Notes: generated by a model not told the origin, from the sequence alone. Shown: positions 27,011 through 36,746, counted from the stretch's first letter. The stretch: 64,000 nt of DNA from Paracoccus sp. MKU1 (GCF_001447385.1 NZ_LLWQ01000008.1:48040-112039), one strand, 5' to 3'. Translations and numbers: made by a program.

Positions 27011-29890
27011 ATGGTCGAACAGAACCTGTTGCTCTTGCTTGTTCTGACGCCATTCGTGTCGGCCGCCCTGGCGGCCACGCTTCCCATAGGGGCACGCAAC
27101 GCCGAAGCCTGGCTGGCCGGGCTGACGATGATCGTCGCACTGGTGATCCTTGCCGTGCTCTACCCCGCCGTGACCGAGGGGCAGCACATCACCGGCACCT
27201 TCCGATGGGTCAGTTCCATCGGGCTTGACCTGACCTTCCGCATCGACGGCTTTTCCTGGCTGTTCATGGTGCTGGTGGTGGGGATCGGCTTCCTGGTCAT
27301 CCTCTACGCGCGCTATTACATGTCGCCCGACGACCCGGTGCCGCGGCTTTATTCCTGCCTGCTGGCCTTTGCCGGCGCCATGTCGGGGCTGCTGCTGTCG
27401 GGCAACATCATCATGCTGGTGGTGTTCTGGGAGCTGACCAGCATCGTGTCGTTCCTGCTGATCGGCTATTGGTTCCAGCGGCAGGATGCGCGCGACGGGG
27501 CGCGGATGTCGCTGATCGTGACCGCCTCGGGCGGGCTGTGCCTGATGGTGGCGATGATCATCCTGGGCCAGATCGCCGGCAGCTACGAGCTGGACGCCGT
27601 GCTCAAGGCCGGGCCGCAGATCACCAGCCACCGCCTTTATCCCGTGGTGCTGATCCTGTTCGTGCTGGGCGCCTTCACCAAATCGGCGCAGTTTCCGTTC
27701 CATTTCTGGCTGCCCAACGCCATGGCGGCGCCGACACCGGTCTCGGCCTATCTGCATTCGGCGACCATGGTGAAGGCCGGGGTCTTCGTGCTGCTGCGCT
27801 TTCACCCGGCACTGGGGGGCACGGATGCCTGGTTCCAGATCGTCACCGGCATCGGCATGACCACGCTGCTGCTGGGGGCGGTGGTGGCGCTGTTCCGCCA
27901 CGACCTCAAGGGCCTGCTGGCCTATTCCACCATCAGCCATCTGGGGCTCATCACCGCGCTGGCCGGGATCGGCAGCCCCTTCGCGCTGATCGCGGCGGTG
28001 TTCCACATCGTCAACCACGCGGTGTTCAAGGCCTCGCTGTTCATGGCTGCCGGCATCATCGACCACGAGACGGGCACCCGCGACATGCGCCGCCTGTCTG
28101 GCCTGGCGCGGGTGATGCCGGTCACGGCGACGCTGGCGATCATCGCCTCGGGCGCCATGGCCGGGGTGCCGCTGCTCAACGGGTTCCTGTCGAAGGAGAT
28201 GTTCTTCGAGGCGACCTATGTCTGGAACAACGGCGGCTCGCTCGACAGTTTCGCGCCTTATGTCGCGGTGCTGGCCGGGGCGTTCAGCGCCGCCTATTCG
28301 CTGCGCTTCATCGTCACGGTGTTCTTCGGCCCGCCCGCCACCGACCTGCCGCAGGAACCGCACGAGCCGCCGCTGCTCATGCGCCTGCCCGTGGCGATCC
28401 TGGTGGCGATCTGCCTGGCGGTCGGCATGTTCCCGCAGCAGGTTCTGGGCACCTGGCTGCAAACCGCCAGCATGGCGGTGGTCGGTCCCGAGCTGCCGCA
28501 TTTCAGCCTGAAGATCTGGCACGGCGTCAGCCCGCCGCTGATCATGAGCCTGATCGCCATGTCGCTGGGTACGCTGATCTATCTGCTGCCGCGCCGGCTG
28601 ATCGATTCGGGCGAGGATGGCACCCGCCTGATGCGCCGGCTGGATTTCGCGCGCGGCTTCGACTGGCTGTTGCAGCTCCTCACCGTCAAGCTGCCGCGCT
28701 TTGCGCTGCGGGTGCTGTCGGCGCACGGGCTTCAGTCGCAGTTGCGCGCCATGGTGCTGTTGTCGCTGGCCGGGGCCTGGTTCGTGCTGCGCACGCTGGA
28801 CTGGAACGTGCCGATGCCCGAGCTGGGCGCCAGCGAGCTGGTCTTTGCCCTGCTGTGGCTGGTCGGCGGCACCTGCGCCATCGGCGCCGCTTGGCAGGCC
28901 AAGTATCACCGTTTCGCGGCGCTGGTGCTGATGGGCGGCGCCGGGCTGGTGACCTGCGCGACCTTCGTCTGGCTGTCGGCCCCCGACCTGGCCGTGACCC
29001 AGCTTCTGGTCGAGATCGCCACCACCGCCCTGCTGCTGCTGGGCCTGCGCTGGCTGCCCAAGCGCGACGAGGAGATTCCCGGCGACAACAATCTGGTCGC
29101 CCGTTCGCGCCGCAGCCGCGACCTGCTGATCGCCCTGGCCTGCGGCTCGGGCATGACCGCGCTGGCGCTGGCGGTGCTGCTGACCGCGCCCGGCGCTTCG
29201 GTCGGCGACTGGTTCCTGCGCAACGCCTATGTCGAGGGCGGCGGAACCAATGTCGTCAACGTGATCCTGGTCGATTTCCGCGCCTTCGACACCTTCGGCG
29301 AGATCACCGTCCTGGCCATCGTCGGGCTGACGGTCTATGCGCTCTTGCGCCGCTTCCGCCCGGCGCCGGAAAGCGTCGAGCGACCGCGCCCGCAGCTCGA
29401 CGCCGAGGAACAGGCGCTGGAAGCCTATCTCTTCGTGCCTTCGGTGCTGATGCAATGGATGTTCGCGCCGATCATCGCGCTGTCGGCCTATCTGTTCTTC
29501 CGCGGCCATGACCTGCCGGGCGGCGGCTTTGCCGCCGGCGTCACCCTGGCCGTCGGCCTGCTGCTGCAATATGTCGCCGCCAATGTGCGCTGGGTCGAGG
29601 CGCGGATCATCGTGCTGCCGGTGCGCTGGATGGCCTCGGGCCTGACCATCTCGGCGGCGGTCGGGGCCGGGTCCTGGATCTTCGGCTATCCCTTCCTCAG
29701 CGCGCATGCGCAATATCTGGACATTCCCGTCATCGGCAAGGTGCCCTTCTCGACCGCGATGCTGTTCGATTTCGGCGTGTTCTCGCTGGTGCTGGGCGCC
29801 ATCGTGCTGATGCTGATCGCCATCGCCCACCAGTCGCTGCGCGTCGCCCCGCGCGCCCGCGCGGTCGAAACCAGCGAGGAGACAAGCTGA
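27011..29890 (+). CDS. mrpA: Monovalent cation/proton antiporter subunit A, fused A and B (MrpA/PhaAB)
   Basis: A 959-residue polytopic protein. The N-terminal two thirds is NuoL-like, with the conserved ELTSIVSFLLIGYW, KSAQFPFHFWLPNAMAAPTP and NHAVFKASLFMAAGI segments. The middle holds the MrpA-specific domain (LLVEIATTALLLLGLRWLPK). From about residue 830 there is an MrpB domain (MFAPIIALSAYLFFRGHDLP, GGGFAAGVTLAVGLLLQYVA). The A-B fusion defines the six-gene type of Mrp/Pha system. ATG 27011 has AAAAGGAA upstream. It would exchange Na+ or K+ for protons with the other Mrp subunits. Confidence 0.93.
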   Translation: MVEQNLLLLLVLTPFVSAALAATLPIGARNAEAWLAGLTMIVALVILAVLYPAVTEGQHITGTFRWVSSIGLDLTFRIDGFSWLFMVLVVGIGFLVILYARYYMSPDDPVPRLYSCLLAFAGAMSGLLLSGNIIMLVVFWELTSIVSFLLIGYWFQRQDARDGARMSLIVTASGGLCLMVAMIILGQIAGSYELDAVLKAGPQITSHRLYPVVLILFVLGAFTKSAQFPFHFWLPNAMAAPTPVSAYLHSATMVKAGVFVLLRFHPALGGTDAWFQIVTGIGMTTLLLGAVVALFRHDLKGLLAYSTISHLGLITALAGIGSPFALIAAVFHIVNHAVFKASLFMAAGIIDHETGTRDMRRLSGLARVMPVTATLAIIASGAMAGVPLLNGFLSKEMFFEATYVWNNGGSLDSFAPYVAVLAGAFSAAYSLRFIVTVFFGPPATDLPQEPHEPPLLMRLPVAILVAICLAVGMFPQQVLGTWLQTASMAVVGPELPHFSLKIWHGVSPPLIMSLIAMSLGTLIYLLPRRLIDSGEDGTRLMRRLDFARGFDWLLQLLTVKLPRFALRVLSAHGLQSQLRAMVLLSLAGAWFVLRTLDWNVPMPELGASELVFALLWLVGGTCAIGAAWQAKYHRFAALVLMGGAGLVTCATFVWLSAPDLAVTQLLVEIATTALLLLGLRWLPKRDEEIPGDNNLVARSRRSRDLLIALACGSGMTALALAVLLTAPGASVGDWFLRNAYVEGGGTNVVNVILVDFRAFDTFGEITVLAIVGLTVYALLRRFRPAPESVERPRPQLDAEEQALEAYLFVPSVLMQWMFAPIIALSAYLFFRGHDLPGGGFAAGVTLAVGLLLQYVAANVRWVEARIIVLPVRWMASGLTISAAVGAGSWIFGYPFLSAHAQYLDIPVIGKVPFSTAMLFDFGVFSLVLGAIVLMLIAIAHQSLRVAPRARAVETSEETS

Positions 29891-30234
29891 TGGAACTGAT
29901 CCTGGCCCTTGCCATCGGCATCCTGGTCGGCTCCGGCGTCTGGCTGCTGCTGCGCCCGCGCTCCTATCAGGTCATCATCGGCCTGTGCCTGCTGGCCTAT
30001 GGCGTGAACCTGTTCATCTTTGCCATGGGCCGGCTTTACGTCGGCGCGGCGCCGATCATGCCCAAGGGCGGCTTCGTCGATCCGACCGCCTATGCCGACC
30101 CGCTGCCGCAGGCGCTGGTGCTGACCGCCATCGTCATCAGCTTTGCCACCACGGCGCTGTTCCTCGTCCTGATGATCGCCGCACGCGGCGCCACGGGCAC
30201 CGACCATGTCGATGGCAAGGAGCGTCATTCATGA
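29890..30234 (+). CDS. mrpC: Cation/proton antiporter subunit C (MrpC)
   Basis: A 114-residue, three-helix NuoK-like subunit. Seen: helix 1 LILALAIGILVGSGVWLLL, then QVIIGLCLLAYGVNLFIFAM, then LPQALVLTAIVISFATTALF. The LPQALVLTAIVI motif is characteristic of MrpC. Its ATG overlaps the mrpA stop by one base, and its TGA overlaps the mrpD ATG. Confidence 0.93.
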   Translation: MELILALAIGILVGSGVWLLLRPRSYQVIIGLCLLAYGVNLFIFAMGRLYVGAAPIMPKGGFVDPTAYADPLPQALVLTAIVISFATTALFLVLMIAARGATGTDHVDGKERHS

Positions 30235-31958
30235 TGAACGACGGCACCATGCCCGACCATCTGATGATCGCGCCGATCCTGATCCCGCTGGTGGCGGGGG
30301 CGATCATGCTGTTCTACAACGACCGCAACCGGCAGATCAAACTGATCATGGGGCTGGTGGCGGTCGGGCTGACCTTCCTGGCCTCGGTCGAGCTGATGTC
30401 GGACGTGAAATCCGCGACCGAGCAGGGCGGCACCGTGGTCGGCCTCTACCGGCTGGGCGACTGGCCGGTGCCGATCGGCATCGTGCTGGTGCTGGACCGG
30501 CTTTCAGCGATGATGGTGATGCTGACCGCCCTGCTGGCCGCGCCCTCGCTGATCTATGCGGCGGCCGGCTGGCACGGCAAGGGCCAGCATTACCACAGCA
30601 TGTTCCAGTTCCTGCTGGCCGGGGTCAACGGCTCGTTCCTGACCGGCGACCTGTTCAATCTCTTTGTCTTTTTCGAGGTGATGCTGGCGGCCTCCTACGG
30701 GCTGATGCTGCATGGCTCGGGCCCCGAGCGGATCAAGGCCGGGCTGCATTACCTGGCGGTGAACCTAGCGGCCTCGCTGTTCTTCCTGATCGGGGTGGCG
30801 CTGGTCTATGGCACCACCGGCACGCTGAACATGGCCGATATCGCCCGGGCCCTGCACTGGCTCGACGATGCCGAGCGGCTGCTGTTCCATGCCGCCGCCA
30901 CCTTCCTGGGCCTGGCCTTCCTGATCAAGGCGGCGGCCTGGCCGCTGTGCTTCTGGCTGCCGCCGACCTATGGCACCGCCTCGCCGCCGGCCGCCGCGAT
31001 CATGGCGATCATGACCAAGGTCGGCATCTATGTCATCCTGCGGCTGTCGCTTCTGGTGCTGGGACCGGATGCCGGCGCCTCGGCAGGGTTCGGCGCCCCG
31101 GTGCTGATGATCGGCGGCGTGCTGACCATGGCATTCGGCATGATCGGCATCCTCGGCACGCCGGAACTGGCGCGCAAGGGCGGCTATCTGGCGATCATCT
31201 CCTCGGGCACGGTCCTGGCCTCGATCGGCTTCGCCCAGGCCGGCGGCGGCAGCTCGATGCTGGGCGGGGCGCTTTACTACATGGTGGGCTCGACCGCCGC
31301 CATCTCGGCCTTCTTCCTGATCGCCGAGCCGGTCACCCGCAACGACCTGGGCGACGACGACGTCCCGGTCGAGGATGACGGCTTCGACCCGCTCTCGGAA
31401 CGCTGGACGCCGATGGGCCTCGGCACGGTCGAGGACACCAGCGCCCCGGCCAGCCAGCGCACCGTGAGCTGGCTGACCATGTCGATCTGCTTCGGGCTGG
31501 TCGCGGCGATGATCGCCGGCCTGCCGCCGATGCCGGGCTTCATCGGCAAGCTGGCCATCCTGCGCGGTGCGATCGAGGATAACCTGCCCACCTCGGGCCA
31601 TCTGCCGGTGATCCTCTGGGCCTATGCCGCCATGCTGATCCTGTCGGGCCTGGGGGCGCTGATCTCGCTGATGCGCTTCGGCATCCGCCGCTTCTGGGCC
31701 GAGGAAGGCCCGACGCCGCGCATCCTGGCGCTCGAGGTGGTGCCGGTGGTCATGCTGCTGGGCATGATCGGCTTGCAGACCGTGCGCTCGGACGCGCTGC
31801 TCGGCTATACCAACGCCACGGCCAGCGCGCTGCTGGAGCCCGGCGTCTATCGCAGGGCGGTGCTGGCCGAGGCGCAGGATGTGCGCGCCGCGCCCGTGCA
31901 AAGCTTTGCCCCCGATCCCCAGCCCGAGAACGGGCAGGAACCGGAGGCGCAAGAATGA
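30231..31958 (+). CDS. mrpD: Cation/proton antiporter subunit D (MrpD)
   Basis: A 575-residue NuoM/N-like subunit. Seen: LLAGVNGSFLTGDLFNLFVF and FEVMLAASYGLML, with a conserved Glu in the FFEVM segment. FLIKAAAWPLCFWLPPTYGT carries the channel Lys, and PPMPGFIGKLAIL follows. The C-terminal tail of about 40 residues is soluble and acidic and Pro/Ala-rich. A loop near residues 365-415 (DDDVPVEDDGFDPLSERWTP) is unusually acidic. Start ATG 30231, with a second ATG directly after it at 30234. Confidence 0.93.
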   Translation: MMNDGTMPDHLMIAPILIPLVAGAIMLFYNDRNRQIKLIMGLVAVGLTFLASVELMSDVKSATEQGGTVVGLYRLGDWPVPIGIVLVLDRLSAMMVMLTALLAAPSLIYAAAGWHGKGQHYHSMFQFLLAGVNGSFLTGDLFNLFVFFEVMLAASYGLMLHGSGPERIKAGLHYLAVNLAASLFFLIGVALVYGTTGTLNMADIARALHWLDDAERLLFHAAATFLGLAFLIKAAAWPLCFWLPPTYGTASPPAAAIMAIMTKVGIYVILRLSLLVLGPDAGASAGFGAPVLMIGGVLTMAFGMIGILGTPELARKGGYLAIISSGTVLASIGFAQAGGGSSMLGGALYYMVGSTAAISAFFLIAEPVTRNDLGDDDVPVEDDGFDPLSERWTPMGLGTVEDTSAPASQRTVSWLTMSICFGLVAAMIAGLPPMPGFIGKLAILRGAIEDNLPTSGHLPVILWAYAAMLILSGLGALISLMRFGIRRFWAEEGPTPRILALEVVPVVMLLGMIGLQTVRSDALLGYTNATASALLEPGVYRRAVLAEAQDVRAAPVQSFAPDPQPENGQEPEAQE

Positions 31959-32443
31959 GCCGGCTTGTCCCCCATCCCTTGCTTTCGGCTGCGCTGGTGG
32001 TGATGTGGCTGTTTCTGACCGCCTTTACCCTGGGCCATCTGCTGCTCGGCACGCTGATCGCGCTGGGGGCGGGCTGGTCGGTCGAGCACCTGCACCCGCC
32101 GAAGCCGGTGTTCCGGCGCTGGCTGGCGATTCCGAAGCTGATGGCGATCGTGGCGGTGGACATCCTGCGCTCGAATATCACGGTGGCGCGGGTGCTTGTC
32201 CTGGGGCCCGACCATCCGAAATACCATTCGGGTTTCGTCGAACTGACCCTGCGCATGCGCGATCCCAATGCCATCGCGGTTCTGGCGATCATCCTGACCG
32301 GCACGCCCGGCACCGCCTGGATCGAGTTCGACCAGGAGGAGAGCCGGCTTCTGCTGCATGTCCTCGACCTGCGCAGCGATGACGACTGGCAGAGCCTGAT
32401 CCGCGACCGCTATGAGACGCTGCTCATGGAGATATTCGAATGA
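31955..32443 (+). CDS. mrpE: Cation/proton antiporter subunit E (MrpE)
   Basis: A 162-residue protein with two N-terminal membrane helices ([20 protein letters not shown], then [18 protein letters not shown]) and a cytoplasmic domain. The latter includes [20 protein letters not shown], the conserved signature of MrpE. Overlaps mrpD and mrpF by 4 bases each (ATGA). Confidence 0.92.
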   Translation: MSRLVPHPLLSAALVVMWLFLTAFTLGHLLLGTLIALGAGWSVEHLHPPKPVFRRWLAIPKLMAIVAVDILRSNITVARVLVLGPDHPKYHSGFVELTLRMRDPNAIAVLAIILTGTPGTAWIEFDQEESRLLLHVLDLRSDDDWQSLIRDRYETLLMEIFE

Positions 32444-32721
32444 CGGCCGATATCCTGCGTTTCGCCCTGGGCTATGCCCAGATCGCCCTGATCCTGGCGC
32501 TGGCGCTGGCCTGCTGGCGCATGCTGCGGGGTCCGCGCGCGCAGGATCGGGTACTGGGGCTGGACACCATGTATATCAACGCCATGCTGCTGTTTCTGGT
32601 CATCGGCATGGGCAACGGCAATGTCTTCTTCTTCGAGGGCGCGCTGGTCATCGCCGTGCTGGGCTTCGTCACCACGGTCTGCGCGGCCAAGTTCCTGATG
32701 CGCGGCGAGGTGATCGAATGA
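32440..32721 (+). CDS. mrpF: Cation/proton antiporter subunit F (MrpF)
   Basis: A 93-residue three-helix protein. The conserved [20 protein letters not shown] motif after helix 1, with its invariant Asp residues, identifies MrpF. The second and third helices are [20 protein letters not shown] and [19 protein letters not shown]. Overlaps mrpG by 4 bases. Confidence 0.92.
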   Translation: MTADILRFALGYAQIALILALALACWRMLRGPRAQDRVLGLDTMYINAMLLFLVIGMGNGNVFFFEGALVIAVLGFVTTVCAAKFLMRGEVIE

Positions 32722-33116
32722 CGCATCTGGAGCAACTGCCGCCCTGGGCCGCGATCATCGTCGCGCTGTTCGTGGCGATCGGGGCCACGCTGACCCTGCT
32801 GGGCGGGGTCGGGCTGGTGCGGCTGAAAAGCTTCTACCAGCGCCTGCACGCGCCGACCCTGGGCTACAGCTACGGCACGCTGCTCATCATCCTGGCCTCG
32901 ATGCTGCTGTTTTCGCTGAGCGAGAAGCGGCCGGTGGTGCATGAGCTGATGATCGGCATCTTCATCATGATCACCACGCCGATCACGCTGCTGATGCTGG
33001 GCCGGGCGGCGCTGCGCCGCGACCGCGACCGCAAGCTGGGCCATGACGAGGTAGTGCCGCCCCGCAACCGCGCGGAACCGCCCACCGAAGCGGAAACCGA
33101 GGATCCGCAGCCCTAG
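32718..33116 (+). CDS. mrpG: Cation/proton antiporter subunit G (MrpG)
   Basis: A 132-residue three-helix protein: [20 protein letters not shown], then the family signature [20 protein letters not shown], then helices 2 and 3 ([31 protein letters not shown]). A charged C-terminal tail of about 35 residues is added. Last gene of the mrp operon. The palindrome CTAG at 33113-33116 gives the stop of both mrpG and the convergent aroB. Confidence 0.92.
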   Translation: MTHLEQLPPWAAIIVALFVAIGATLTLLGGVGLVRLKSFYQRLHAPTLGYSYGTLLIILASMLLFSLSEKRPVVHELMIGIFIMITTPITLLMLGRAALRRDRDRKLGHDEVVPPRNRAEPPTEAETEDPQP

Positions 33117-34216
33117 CGCGATTCCGCCAGCACCTGCCGCAGCAGGGCGGAATCGACCGCATCGGTGACGAAAGCCCGGCCGATGCCATGCGCCAGCACG
33201 AAGCGCAGCTTGCCGTCCTGCACCTTCTTGTCCTGAGCCATCAGCTCGATCAGCGCCTCGTCATCCGGCAGATCGCCCGGGATGTCGCGGATGCGCGCCG
33301 GCATGCCCATGGCGGCGAAATGCGCCGCCACCCGCGACGGCGCCTCCTGGCTGCACAGGCCCATCCGCGCGGACAGCTCGAAAGCCAGGGCGCAACCGAT
33401 GGCCACGCCTTCGCCATGCAGCAGCCGGTCGGAATAGCCGGTGGCCGATTCCAGCGCATGGCCGAAGGTATGGCCCAGGTTCAGAAGCGCGCGCTCGCCC
33501 TGCTCGGTCTCGTCGCGCTGCACGATGCCGGCCTTCATCTCGACCGAATGGCGCACGGCGCGCTGGCGCAGCGCCGGATCCTTCGCCAGCGCCGTGGCAT
33601 TGGCCTCGAGCCATTCGAAGAAGCTCTCGTCGCCCAGCAGCCCGTATTTCGCCACTTCGCCATAGCCGGCGCGGAAATCGCGCGGCCCCAACGTGGTCAG
33701 CACGTCGATATCGGCCAGCACCAGCGCCGGCTGGTGAAAGGCACCGATCAGGTTCTTGCCCTGCGGGCTGTTGATGCCGGTCTTGCCGCCGACCGAGCTG
33801 TCCACCTGCGCCAGCAGCGTGGTGGGGATCTGCACGAAGCGCACGCCGCGGCGCAGGATCGCGGCGGCAAAACCCGCCAGGTCGCCGATCACCCCGCCGC
33901 CAAGCGCGATCACCAGGTCCTTGCGCTCGATCCTCTGCGCCAGCAGCCATTCCACGGCGCGGCCCAGCTCGGCCCAGCATTTCGTCGCCTCGCCCGCGGG
34001 CAAGGCCAGCGCCGGCGCCTCGATCCCCTGCCGGGCCAGCGCCTCGCGCAGCGCCGGCAGGTGCAGCGCCGCCACCGTCTCGTCGGTCAGGATGGCGACG
34101 CGGCGCCGGCCGGCCAGCGCGACGATCTCCTCGCCCGCCCGCGCCAGCAGGCCCTGGCCGATGCGCACGTCATAGGAACGCGCGCCCAGATCAACGTGAA
34201 CGGTGTCGATGCTCAT
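33113..34216 (-). CDS. aroB: 3-dehydroquinate synthase
   Basis: A 367-residue AroB. Seen: the NAD-binding block LVIALGGGVIGDLAGFAAAI, LLAQVDSSVGGKTGIN, and the zinc ligands in GYGEVAKYGLLGD, NLGHTFGHALE and LLHGEGVAIG. It makes 3-dehydroquinate from DAHP in the shikimate pathway. Its start overlaps the aroK stop by 4 bases (ATGA), giving the common alphaproteobacterial aroK-aroB pair. Confidence 0.96.
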   Translation of the reverse strand: MSIDTVHVDLGARSYDVRIGQGLLARAGEEIVALAGRRRVAILTDETVAALHLPALREALARQGIEAPALALPAGEATKCWAELGRAVEWLLAQRIERKDLVIALGGGVIGDLAGFAAAILRRGVRFVQIPTTLLAQVDSSVGGKTGINSPQGKNLIGAFHQPALVLADIDVLTTLGPRDFRAGYGEVAKYGLLGDESFFEWLEANATALAKDPALRQRAVRHSVEMKAGIVQRDETEQGERALLNLGHTFGHALESATGYSDRLLHGEGVAIGCALAFELSARMGLCSQEAPSRVAAHFAAMGMPARIRDIPGDLPDDEALIELMAQDKKVQDGKLRFVLAHGIGRAFVTDAVDSALLRQVLAESR

Positions 34217-34749
34217 TTGCCCTCCAGGATCGCCGGATCATGCGTGCGGATCGCGTCCAGCACGCGATCCGCCGTCTGTTCGATGCTGTCGCCGCGCTGC
34301 GCCGGCACGCGGATATCGGCCAGCGCATAGACCGGGCTGCGCTCGGCCAGCAGCCGCTCCAGCGTGCCCCGCGGGTCGGGGGTCTGGAGCAGCGGCCGCG
34401 TCGGGCGGTGTCGGACGCGGTGCCAGAGCGTCTCCAGATCGCAGTCCAGCCAGACCGAGACGCCCTCCTCGCCGATGCGGGCGCGGTTCTCGGGACGCAG
34501 CCAGGCGCCGCCGCCGGTCGAGACGATGCCCCGCCCCGAGGCCAGCACCCGATTCAGCACCTCCGATTCGCGGGCGCGAAAGAATTCCTCGCCGTCGCGG
34601 GCAAAGATTTCCGGGATGGTCATCGCGGCGGCGCGCTCGATCTCGGCATCGGTATCCGAGAACGGCCTGCGCAACCGGCGTGCGAGTTCGCCCCCGATCG
34701 CGGTCTTACCCGCCCCCATCATCCCGATCAGCACGATGTTACGCCGCAT
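34213..34749 (-). CDS. aroK: Shikimate kinase
   Basis: A 178-residue P-loop kinase. Seen: NIVLIGMMGAGKTAIGGELA (Walker A), FSDTDAEIERAAAMTIPEIF (shikimate-binding Asp), IVSTGGGAWLRPENR, and the lid Arg in RPTRPLL. ATG 34749 places the P-loop at the usual distance from the N-terminus. A longer upstream frame runs into the divergent promoter region and is unlikely. Operon with aroB. Confidence 0.95.
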   Translation of the reverse strand: MRRNIVLIGMMGAGKTAIGGELARRLRRPFSDTDAEIERAAAMTIPEIFARDGEEFFRARESEVLNRVLASGRGIVSTGGGAWLRPENRARIGEEGVSVWLDCDLETLWHRVRHRPTRPLLQTPDPRGTLERLLAERSPVYALADIRVPAQRGDSIEQTADRVLDAIRTHDPAILEGK

Positions 34750-34879
34750 CACCACCCGGATCCCGCCTCTTGCAACCGGAGAGACTGATGGCGTGATCTT
34801 TCGGGAAATGCCATATATATTTCGCACCAGCCGGCGACAGACCGGCATTGCATGCATATCGAGGCGGAAGGGGCATTTC

Positions 34880-35137
34880 ATGCGGCTTTTGAAGGTGGTG
34901 GTGGTTCTGGTCATCCTGATTCTGGCGGGCCTTGCCGGCTATGCCTATTTCGGCGACATGACCTCGGACCCGCGCGAGATGCGGATGCCGGTCGAGCTGG
35001 ACCTGGGCGCGGAACGCCCGGCGCCGGCTACGACCGCTGCCCAGATCGCCCCGACCACAACCCCAGAAGACAATGGCGCCGTCCAGCCCGCCCCGGCGGC
35101 CGGCGGCGCGGAAGCGGGGCAGAATGACCTCGACTGA
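34880..35137 (+). CDS. Small single-pass membrane protein of unknown function
   Basis: An 85-residue protein: MRLLKVVVVLVILILAGLAG gives one N-terminal helix that is signal anchor-like. The following soluble part is acidic and then Pro/Ala/Thr-rich (PAPATTAAQIAPTTTPEDNG). GGCGGAAGGGG lies upstream of ATG 34880. Its last codons overlap the next gene by 14 bases, so the two are co-translated. Such a small protein before the unknown 540-residue gene and xerD looks like a conserved Rhodobacteraceae arrangement (from memory). No function can be assigned. Confidence 0.7.
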   Translation: MRLLKVVVVLVILILAGLAGYAYFGDMTSDPREMRMPVELDLGAERPAPATTAAQIAPTTTPEDNGAVQPAPAAGGAEAGQNDLD

Positions 35138-36746
35138 CGGTCTCGGCCTGGCCTGCGCCCTGGCGGCGGGGCTGGCGCTTGCCCTGCCGGCCGGCGCCAA
35201 GCCGCCGCTTTCCGCCAGCGACTGGCTGTCGGGCAGCGTGCAGGAGCCCGACAACATCTCGTCCTGGCGGCCCGGCGACCCACGCCCGCCCGAGCTCAAG
35301 CGCCGGGCTAAGCGCGACATCGCCCCCACCGGCGCGGTCGAGCCGGTCGGTGTCACCCGGCTGGGCGAGGGCAATCCCGATGGCAAGGGCACGGTCTCGC
35401 CGCGCGCCGCGGGACTGCCGGCGGATCTGTGGGGCGACAGCGAGGCGGCAGTTCTGGTGCGGCTGATCCGCAGCTCGAACCCGCGCCTGCCGGCGTTGCG
35501 GCGGCTGGAGCGGCGGCTGCTGGCCGCGCAGCTCCGCCCCCCGCGGACCGAAGCCGGGCAGGAAGGCGCGCTGTTCCTGGCCCGGGTGGACAAGCTTCTG
35601 GACATGGGTGCCACCGGCGCCGCCAAGGAACTGCTGAAGGCCGCCGGCCCCGGCGACCCCGAGCGGTTTCGGCGCCTGTTCGACATCGCCCTGCTTTCCG
35701 GCGACGAGGCCCAGGCCTGCGAGATCATGGACCGCACTCCCGGCGTCGCGCCCAGCTTTCCGGCGCGCATCTTCTGCCTGGCGCTTGGCGGCGACTGGGC
35801 AGCGGCGGCGCTGGTCTTTCACGGCGCCCAGACCATGGGACGGATCGATCCGCAGATGACCGAGTTGCTGGCGCAATATCTGGACGACGGCTATTCCGAC
35901 GGCGCCGAGGAACTGGTTCCGCCGCCGGTGGTCACGCCGCTGGAACTGCGCCTGCACGAGGCGATCGGCCAGCCCCTGCCCTCCTCCAGCCTGCCGCTGG
36001 CCTTTGCCCTGGCCGATCTGGACCAGAACGAGGGCTGGAAGGCCCGGCTGGACGCGGCCGAGCGGCTGGCGCGGGCAGGCGCGATCCCCGCCTCGCAGCT
36101 GCGGATGATCTATCTGGAACAGAAGCCTGCCGCCTCGGGCGGGGTCTGGGACCGCGCCGCCGCCGTGCAGGCGCTGGCCGATGCGCTGCTGCTGCGCGAT
36201 GCGGCTGCCGTAGCGCAAACGCTGCCGCCCGCCTTCGACGCCATGGTCGCGGCCGGGCTTGGCCCCGCCTTGGCCGATATGGTCGGGGCCGAGGTCGGCG
36301 CCCTGGGGCTGGAAGGCCGCGCCGGCCGGATCGCGCTTTGGCTGGCCCTGCAAGCCGCGCAACCGCAGGTGGTGCAGGACCCGCCCGCCGATGCCGCGCC
36401 CTTCGACCTGTGGCTCTTGCGCTTTGCCGAGGGCGAGCCGCAATCCGCTCCGCCGCCGGGCGAGGGCGAGCCGCTTGCGGCCGAGATTTTCCCGGCCTTC
36501 CTCGGCCCTTCGGAAAAGAACCTGCCGCAAGGCGCGACGCAGTTGATCCTGGCCGGCCGACGGGGCGAGGCACTGCTTGCCGCCATCGCCGATGTCGATG
36601 CCGGGCTGGACGGCGACCTGCCGCGCGCGGCGCAAGGCCTGCGCGTGCTGCGCGTGCTGGGCCAGCAGGAGATCGCACGCCAGGCCGCGGTAGAACTGAT
36701 CCTGGCCCCGGCGATGACGCCCGCACCGGGCGCCGGCATGCCGTGA
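35124..36746 (+). CDS. Secreted or periplasmic protein of unknown function, helical-repeat-like
   Basis: A 540-residue protein. The N-terminus (LGLACALAAGLALALPAGAK) looks like a Sec signal peptide cut after AGA. The rest is rich in Ala, Leu and Pro, with regularly spaced amphipathic helices such as LFLARVDKLLDMGATGAAKE and RLFDIALLSGDEAQACEIMD, suggesting a TPR/SEL1-like solenoid without clear repeats. I recognise no enzymatic motif. Overlaps both the preceding small membrane protein gene and xerD (GTGA), so it is part of one transcription unit. Role is unknown, probably envelope-related. Confidence 0.72.
   Translation: MTSTDGLGLACALAAGLALALPAGAKPPLSASDWLSGSVQEPDNISSWRPGDPRPPELKRRAKRDIAPTGAVEPVGVTRLGEGNPDGKGTVSPRAAGLPADLWGDSEAAVLVRLIRSSNPRLPALRRLERRLLAAQLRPPRTEAGQEGALFLARVDKLLDMGATGAAKELLKAAGPGDPERFRRLFDIALLSGDEAQACEIMDRTPGVAPSFPARIFCLALGGDWAAAALVFHGAQTMGRIDPQMTELLAQYLDDGYSDGAEELVPPPVVTPLELRLHEAIGQPLPSSSLPLAFALADLDQNEGWKARLDAAERLARAGAIPASQLRMIYLEQKPAASGGVWDRAAAVQALADALLLRDAAAVAQTLPPAFDAMVAAGLGPALADMVGAEVGALGLEGRAGRIALWLALQAAQPQVVQDPPADAAPFDLWLLRFAEGEPQSAPPPGEGEPLAAEIFPAFLGPSEKNLPQGATQLILAGRRGEALLAAIADVDAGLDGDLPRAAQGLRVLRVLGQQEIARQAAVELILAPAMTPAPGAGMP

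Noticed and set aside
26975..29830. Long minus-strand open frame (about 951 codons)
   Set aside because: Antisense of mrpA. The translation is His/Gln/Arg-rich with no domain, while the plus strand encodes a clear MrpA/B fusion.
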